Assembly: GCA_026416755.1 (NCBI GenBank) | Contig: JAOAEP010000037.1 | Span: 1 to 8,261, forward strand | Length of the DNA: 8,261 nucleotides | Origin: a bacterium | Lineage (GTDB): Bacteria; Ratteibacteria; UBA8468; B48-G9; JAFGKM01 | Direction: 5' to 3' | Shown: in pieces, positions 5,700-8,261 of the stretch | How the letters are laid out: every line of letters starts with the position of its first letter | Numbering within the stretch: position 1 is the first letter of the stretch | The notes under the pieces: model-generated | What the model was told of the DNA's origin: nothing | Database searches by the model: none | What the model saw: only the letters and a program-made list of their open reading frames with translations | Position numbers and translations under genes: made by a program

Positions 5700-5928
5700 A
5701 AAAGTAATTTTATATTCAACAAAAACATGTCCATTTTGTAGATTAGTAAAAGATTTTTTAAAACAAAATAATATTGAGTTTATTGATTATGATGTTGGAG
5801 AAGATAGAGAGAAACTTGATGAGATGGTAAAGAAAAGCGGTCAAATGGGGGTTCCAGTAATTGATATAGATGGCGAAATTATTGTGGGATTTGATAAAGA
5901 AAAAATAAAAGAAGTTTTAGGAATATGA
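5692..5928 (+). CDS. Glutaredoxin-like thiol-disulfide protein (YruB/NrdH type)
   Basis: A 78-residue thioredoxin-fold protein: a first strand KKVILYS, the redox motif C13-P-F-C16, a cis-Pro segment GQMGVPVIDID (Pro at about 55) and the closing GEIIVGFDKEKI helix. Length and the Val-Pro-Val/GFD pattern fit the YruB-type glutaredoxin family. Such proteins often take electrons from thioredoxin reductase rather than glutathione. The gene overlaps wrbA by 8 bases (with AAAGGAGAGAG upstream as ribosome site) and the flavoprotein reductase gene by ATGA, which strongly suggests that reductase and glutaredoxin-like protein work as a pair, perhaps feeding the Tpx peroxiredoxin two genes upstream. Glutathione dependence cannot be judged. 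Confidence 0.92.
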   Translation: MNKKVILYSTKTCPFCRLVKDFLKQNNIEFIDYDVGEDREKLDEMVKKSGQMGVPVIDIDGEIIVGFDKEKIKEVLGI

Positions 5929-6830
5929 AAATTTATGAACTTGTGATTGTAGGTGCAGGACCTGCTGGTTTAACAGCCGGAATATATGCTGCAAGAAAAA
6001 AAATTGATTTTATTATTATTACAAAAGATATTGGTGGGCAAACTTTATATAGTTGGGATATTGAAAATTACATTGGTTATCAATTTATAACTGGCCCAGA
6101 ACTTGTTGAAAAGTTTAAATTACATATTAGAGAGTTCAATGTTGATATAAGAGAAAATGAATATGTTATGAAAGTTTTAAAGGATACTAAAAATTTTAGG
6201 TTGATAACAAATAAAGGAGAATATTTAACAAAAACAGTAATAATTGCAACAGGAAGAAAACCTAAAGAACTTGGTATTGATAATGAGAATAAATTTAAAA
6301 ATAGAGGTATAACTTATTGTGCAACTTGTGATGCCCCTTTATTTAGAGACAAAGTTGTAGCTGTAATTGGGGGAGGGAATGCTGGCTTAGATGCAGTCTT
6401 ACAACTTTCAAGAATTGCAAAAAAAATATATCTAATTGAAATAAAAAAAGAATTAACTGGAGACAGATTTGTTATTGAAAAAATTAAAAAAATTGAAAAA
6501 GTTGAAATTTTAACAAATAGTCAAGTGATTGAAGTTTATGGGGATAATTTTATTAATGGCATTAAAATTAAAAAGGAAGAAGATATAATTGATTTAAGAT
6601 TGGATGGGATTTTTGTTGAAATAGGTTCTATTCCAAATTCTGAGATAATTGATTTTGTTGAAAAAAATGAAAATAGAGAGATAATTGTAGATTGTAAAAA
6701 TAATACTTCTTTTCCAGGTATTTTTGCAGCAGGTGATGTAACAAATGTATTTGCAAAACAAATTATTGTTGCTTGTGGAGAAGGAGCTAAAGCAGCAATT
6801 GCTGTTTTTGAATATCTAAAATATATTTAA
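5925..6830 (+). CDS. trxB: Thioredoxin reductase-like flavoprotein, AhpF-type NAD(P)H site
   Basis: 301-residue low-molecular-weight thioredoxin reductase fold: FAD-binding GAGPAG (10-15), IENYIG (46-51), ATGRKP (108-113), redox-active C132-A-T-C135 followed by D136, nucleotide-binding GGGNAG (149-154) and the C-terminal FAD motif FAAGDV (267-272). After the second Rossmann strand the usual NADPH-specifying HRRxxxR is absent; instead LIEIKKEL places Glu172 at the strand end, as in AhpF (LLEF), whose Glu favours NADH. The C-terminal half also matches AhpF closely (DGIFVEIGSIPN, KQIIVACGEGAKA). It lacks AhpF's N-terminal double-thioredoxin-fold domain; the overlapping glutaredoxin-like gene may supply that function. 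Proposed chain: NADH, FAD, CATC, glutaredoxin-like CPFC, Tpx (inference). The start ATG shares ATGA with the upstream stop. Confidence 0.92.
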   Translation: MKIYELVIVGAGPAGLTAGIYAARKKIDFIIITKDIGGQTLYSWDIENYIGYQFITGPELVEKFKLHIREFNVDIRENEYVMKVLKDTKNFRLITNKGEYLTKTVIIATGRKPKELGIDNENKFKNRGITYCATCDAPLFRDKVVAVIGGGNAGLDAVLQLSRIAKKIYLIEIKKELTGDRFVIEKIKKIEKVEILTNSQVIEVYGDNFINGIKIKKEEDIIDLRLDGIFVEIGSIPNSEIIDFVEKNENREIIVDCKNNTSFPGIFAAGDVTNVFAKQIIVACGEGAKAAIAVFEYLKYI

Positions 6831-6840
6831 AAGGAATGAT

Positions 6841-7509
6841 ATGACTGTAGCAGTTATTGAGGATGAAAAAGATATCCTTAATCTTATAAGTATGCATCTT
6901 AAAAAATCTAATTTTAATGTGAGAGAATTTCAAAATGGAAAAGAATTTTTGGTCTATTTAAATAAGGAAAAGCCAGATATTATTATTCTTGATTTAATGC
7001 TTCCTGATATTGATGGTCTTGAAATTTGTAAATATTTAAAAAAAGATGCTAAATTTTCAAATATCCCAATAATAATTTTAACAGCAAAAGGTGAAGAAAT
7101 AGATAAAATATTAGGTCTTGAATTAGGAGCAGATGATTATATTACTAAGCCATTTTCAGTTAAAGAACTTATTGCAAGGGTAAAAGCAATTTTAAGAAGA
7201 TATGAGGTTAAGTCAAATATAATTGAAATTGGTGGTATTGTAAAGGTTGATTTAGATAAATATGAAGTTTATGTTAAAGGTGAAAAAATAAATTTGACAA
7301 CTACAGAATTTAATATATTAAAAATTCTTTTGAGTAAAAAAGGATGGGTTTTCAGTAGAGATAAAATACTTGAGGAATTATGGCAAGGTGAAAAGGCAGT
7401 AATTGATAGAACAGTTGATGTTCACATAAAAAAATTGAGAGAAAAATTAAAAGAAGGCGGGAAATTTATTGTTAATGTTAGGGGTGTTGGTTATAAAATA
7501 GAGGGATGA
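6841..7509 (+). CDS. phoB: OmpR/PhoB-family response regulator
   Basis: 222-residue DNA-binding response regulator. The receiver domain (1-120) has the acidic pair E7/D8, phospho-acceptor D51 (IIILDLMLPDIDG), T81 and K103 (ITKPF). The winged-helix output domain spans about 127-222, with NLTTTEFNIL, the recognition-helix region RTVDVHIKKLREKL and the terminal wing VRGVGYKI. PhoB-type regulators bind direct repeats upstream of target promoters; no such target is visible here because all genes are tightly packed. AAGGA precedes ATG 6841 by 5 bases, only 10 bases after the reductase stop. Pairing with a PhoR-like kinase by ATGA overlap makes a phosphate-type system the nearest guess, but the signal and targets are not shown by the sequence; the gene symbol is a family-level label. 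Confidence 0.9.
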   Translation: MTVAVIEDEKDILNLISMHLKKSNFNVREFQNGKEFLVYLNKEKPDIIILDLMLPDIDGLEICKYLKKDAKFSNIPIIILTAKGEEIDKILGLELGADDYITKPFSVKELIARVKAILRRYEVKSNIIEIGGIVKVDLDKYEVYVKGEKINLTTTEFNILKILLSKKGWVFSRDKILEELWQGEKAVIDRTVDVHIKKLREKLKEGGKFIVNVRGVGYKIEG

Positions 7510-8261
7510 GAAAATACTTATTTTTAAAACTTTTAAAAAAATATTTTCTGTTTTTTTTAACCTTCTTCTTTTTTACTAGTTATATCACTTCCGAGTTTTT
7601 AAAGAAATTTTATTTTGATAATTTAAAAAAGGATTTAAAAGATTTTGCTTTTAAAATTAAAGGAGAAATTGAAAAAAAAATTGAAAAAGATTATTCAAAA
7701 CTTATATATGAATTGAAAGAAATTGATAAATTTACAAATAAAAGAATTACTATAATAAATACAGAAGGAACTGTTATAGTTGATTCAAGAGGAGACCCAC
7801 AATTTATGGAGAATCATAAAAATAGACCTGAATTTATAAAAGCAATTGAAAAAGGAGAAGGATATTCTCTTAGATTTAGTTCCACTTTACGTAAATATAT
7901 GCTTTATTATGGATATTTTATAAAAGAAAAAGGAATTGTTTTAAGAGTAAGTTTAGAATTAGAGCATGTAAACTTTTTTCTTTCAGAATTAAAGAACAAA
8001 TTTTCACTTTTACTTTCTCTTTCTTTTTTTACTTTCTTTCTATTTTTTTTACCCTTTATTTGGATTTCCTTAAAAGATGTTTATATTGTTGAAAATTTTA
8101 TAAATAATCTTGCAGAAGGGAAACATGAAATAAAACTATTAAGTTTGAAAGAAAAAGGTCTTGAAAGAATGATTGAAAATCTTAATAAAATAAGTGAAAA
8201 CTTGACATTGGTTTATAATGAAATAAAACTTGAAAAAGATTTATCTGAAGTTATTGATTTA
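7506..8261 (+). CDS. phoR: PhoR-like sensor histidine kinase, 3' partial
   Basis: The frame opens at ATG 7506 (ATGA overlap with the regulator stop, GAGGG directly before it) and runs open for 252 codons to the window edge. TM1 lies at about residues 13-28 (Phe-rich, after a Lys/Arg-rich N-terminus) and TM2 at about 166-189, enclosing an extracytoplasmic domain of roughly 135 residues. That domain contains ITIINTEGTVIVDS...MENHKNRPEF and YMLYYG, the PAS/Cache-like sensor seen in PhoR-type and related kinases. A HAMP-like linker follows (about 190-240). The catalytic DHp and ATPase domains are beyond the edge, so kinase activity is inferred from the partner gene and sensor layout. It may report phosphate state or another extracytoplasmic cue. 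Confidence 0.85.
   Translation, partial: MRKYLFLKLLKKYFLFFLTFFFFTSYITSEFLKKFYFDNLKKDLKDFAFKIKGEIEKKIEKDYSKLIYELKEIDKFTNKRITIINTEGTVIVDSRGDPQFMENHKNRPEFIKAIEKGEGYSLRFSSTLRKYMLYYGYFIKEKGIVLRVSLELEHVNFFLSELKNKFSLLLSLSFFTFFLFFLPFIWISLKDVYIVENFINNLAEGKHEIKLLSLKEKGLERMIENLNKISENLTLVYNEIKLEKDLSEVIDL

Noticed and set aside
7527..7560. A-run/T-run region resembling an intrinsic terminator or a frameshift-prone slip site
   Set aside because: It encodes the Lys- and Phe-rich start and first membrane helix of the sensor kinase; the frame stays open through it to the window end and the stem would contain almost no G-C pairs.
1..8261. tRNA/rRNA genes, CRISPR repeats, insertion sequences, phage or toxin-antitoxin genes
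   Set aside because: Looked for on both strands by eye; the window is packed with metabolic coding sequence and no such structure was seen.

Overview
The window is a single-direction bacterial gene block (all genes on the + strand, very AT-rich, strong AGGAGG-type Shine-Dalgarno sites, gaps of 0-34 bases or short overlaps). It reads as an oxygen/peroxide defence and iron-storage operon of an anaerobe or microaerophile: flavodiiron protein, superoxide reductase, rubrerythrin and several ferritin-like proteins are hallmark anaerobe genes. The OmpR-family regulator and PhoR-like kinase at the right end point to a bacterium rather than an archaeon. The low GC and lysine/isoleucine-rich proteins would suit a thermophile or an AT-rich uncultured lineage, but I cannot name a phylum from sequence alone.

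Layout. 1-861: C-terminal three quarters of a flavodiiron O2/NO reductase, cut by the left edge. 877-3219: four ferritin-like diiron proteins of four kinds (rubredoxin-less erythrin-type, classical ferritin, cysteine-bearing Dps-like thioferritin, full rubrerythrin), interrupted by one AhpD/CMD-like protein. 3234-3750: one-iron superoxide reductase followed by a 39-residue, seven-cysteine mini-protein whose C-terminal half resembles desulforedoxin. 3750-5699: NADPH-FMN-reductase-type flavoprotein, a Tpx-type peroxiredoxin with an unexplained ~80-residue C-terminal extension, and a WrbA-type quinone reductase. 5692-6830: glutaredoxin-like protein and an AhpF-like thioredoxin reductase, overlapping by ATGA. 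6841-8261: PhoB-like response regulator and PhoR-like sensor kinase (ATGA overlap), the kinase cut by the right edge.

Proposed working (inference): superoxide is reduced to H2O2 by the superoxide reductase, perhaps fed by the desulforedoxin-like mini-protein; H2O2 is removed by rubrerythrin and by Tpx, the latter fed by the chain reductase -> glutaredoxin-like protein -> Tpx; O2 is removed by the flavodiiron protein; free Fe2+ is sequestered by ferritin and thioferritin, limiting Fenton chemistry; WrbA reduces quinones by two electrons. The most notable points are the split desulfoferrodoxin arrangement (a gene too short for most callers), the extended Tpx, the split AhpF-like system, and the stacking of four diiron families in one operon. 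No RNA gene, mobile element, CRISPR array, convincing promoter or terminator was seen; no gene-free stretch exceeds 34 bases.
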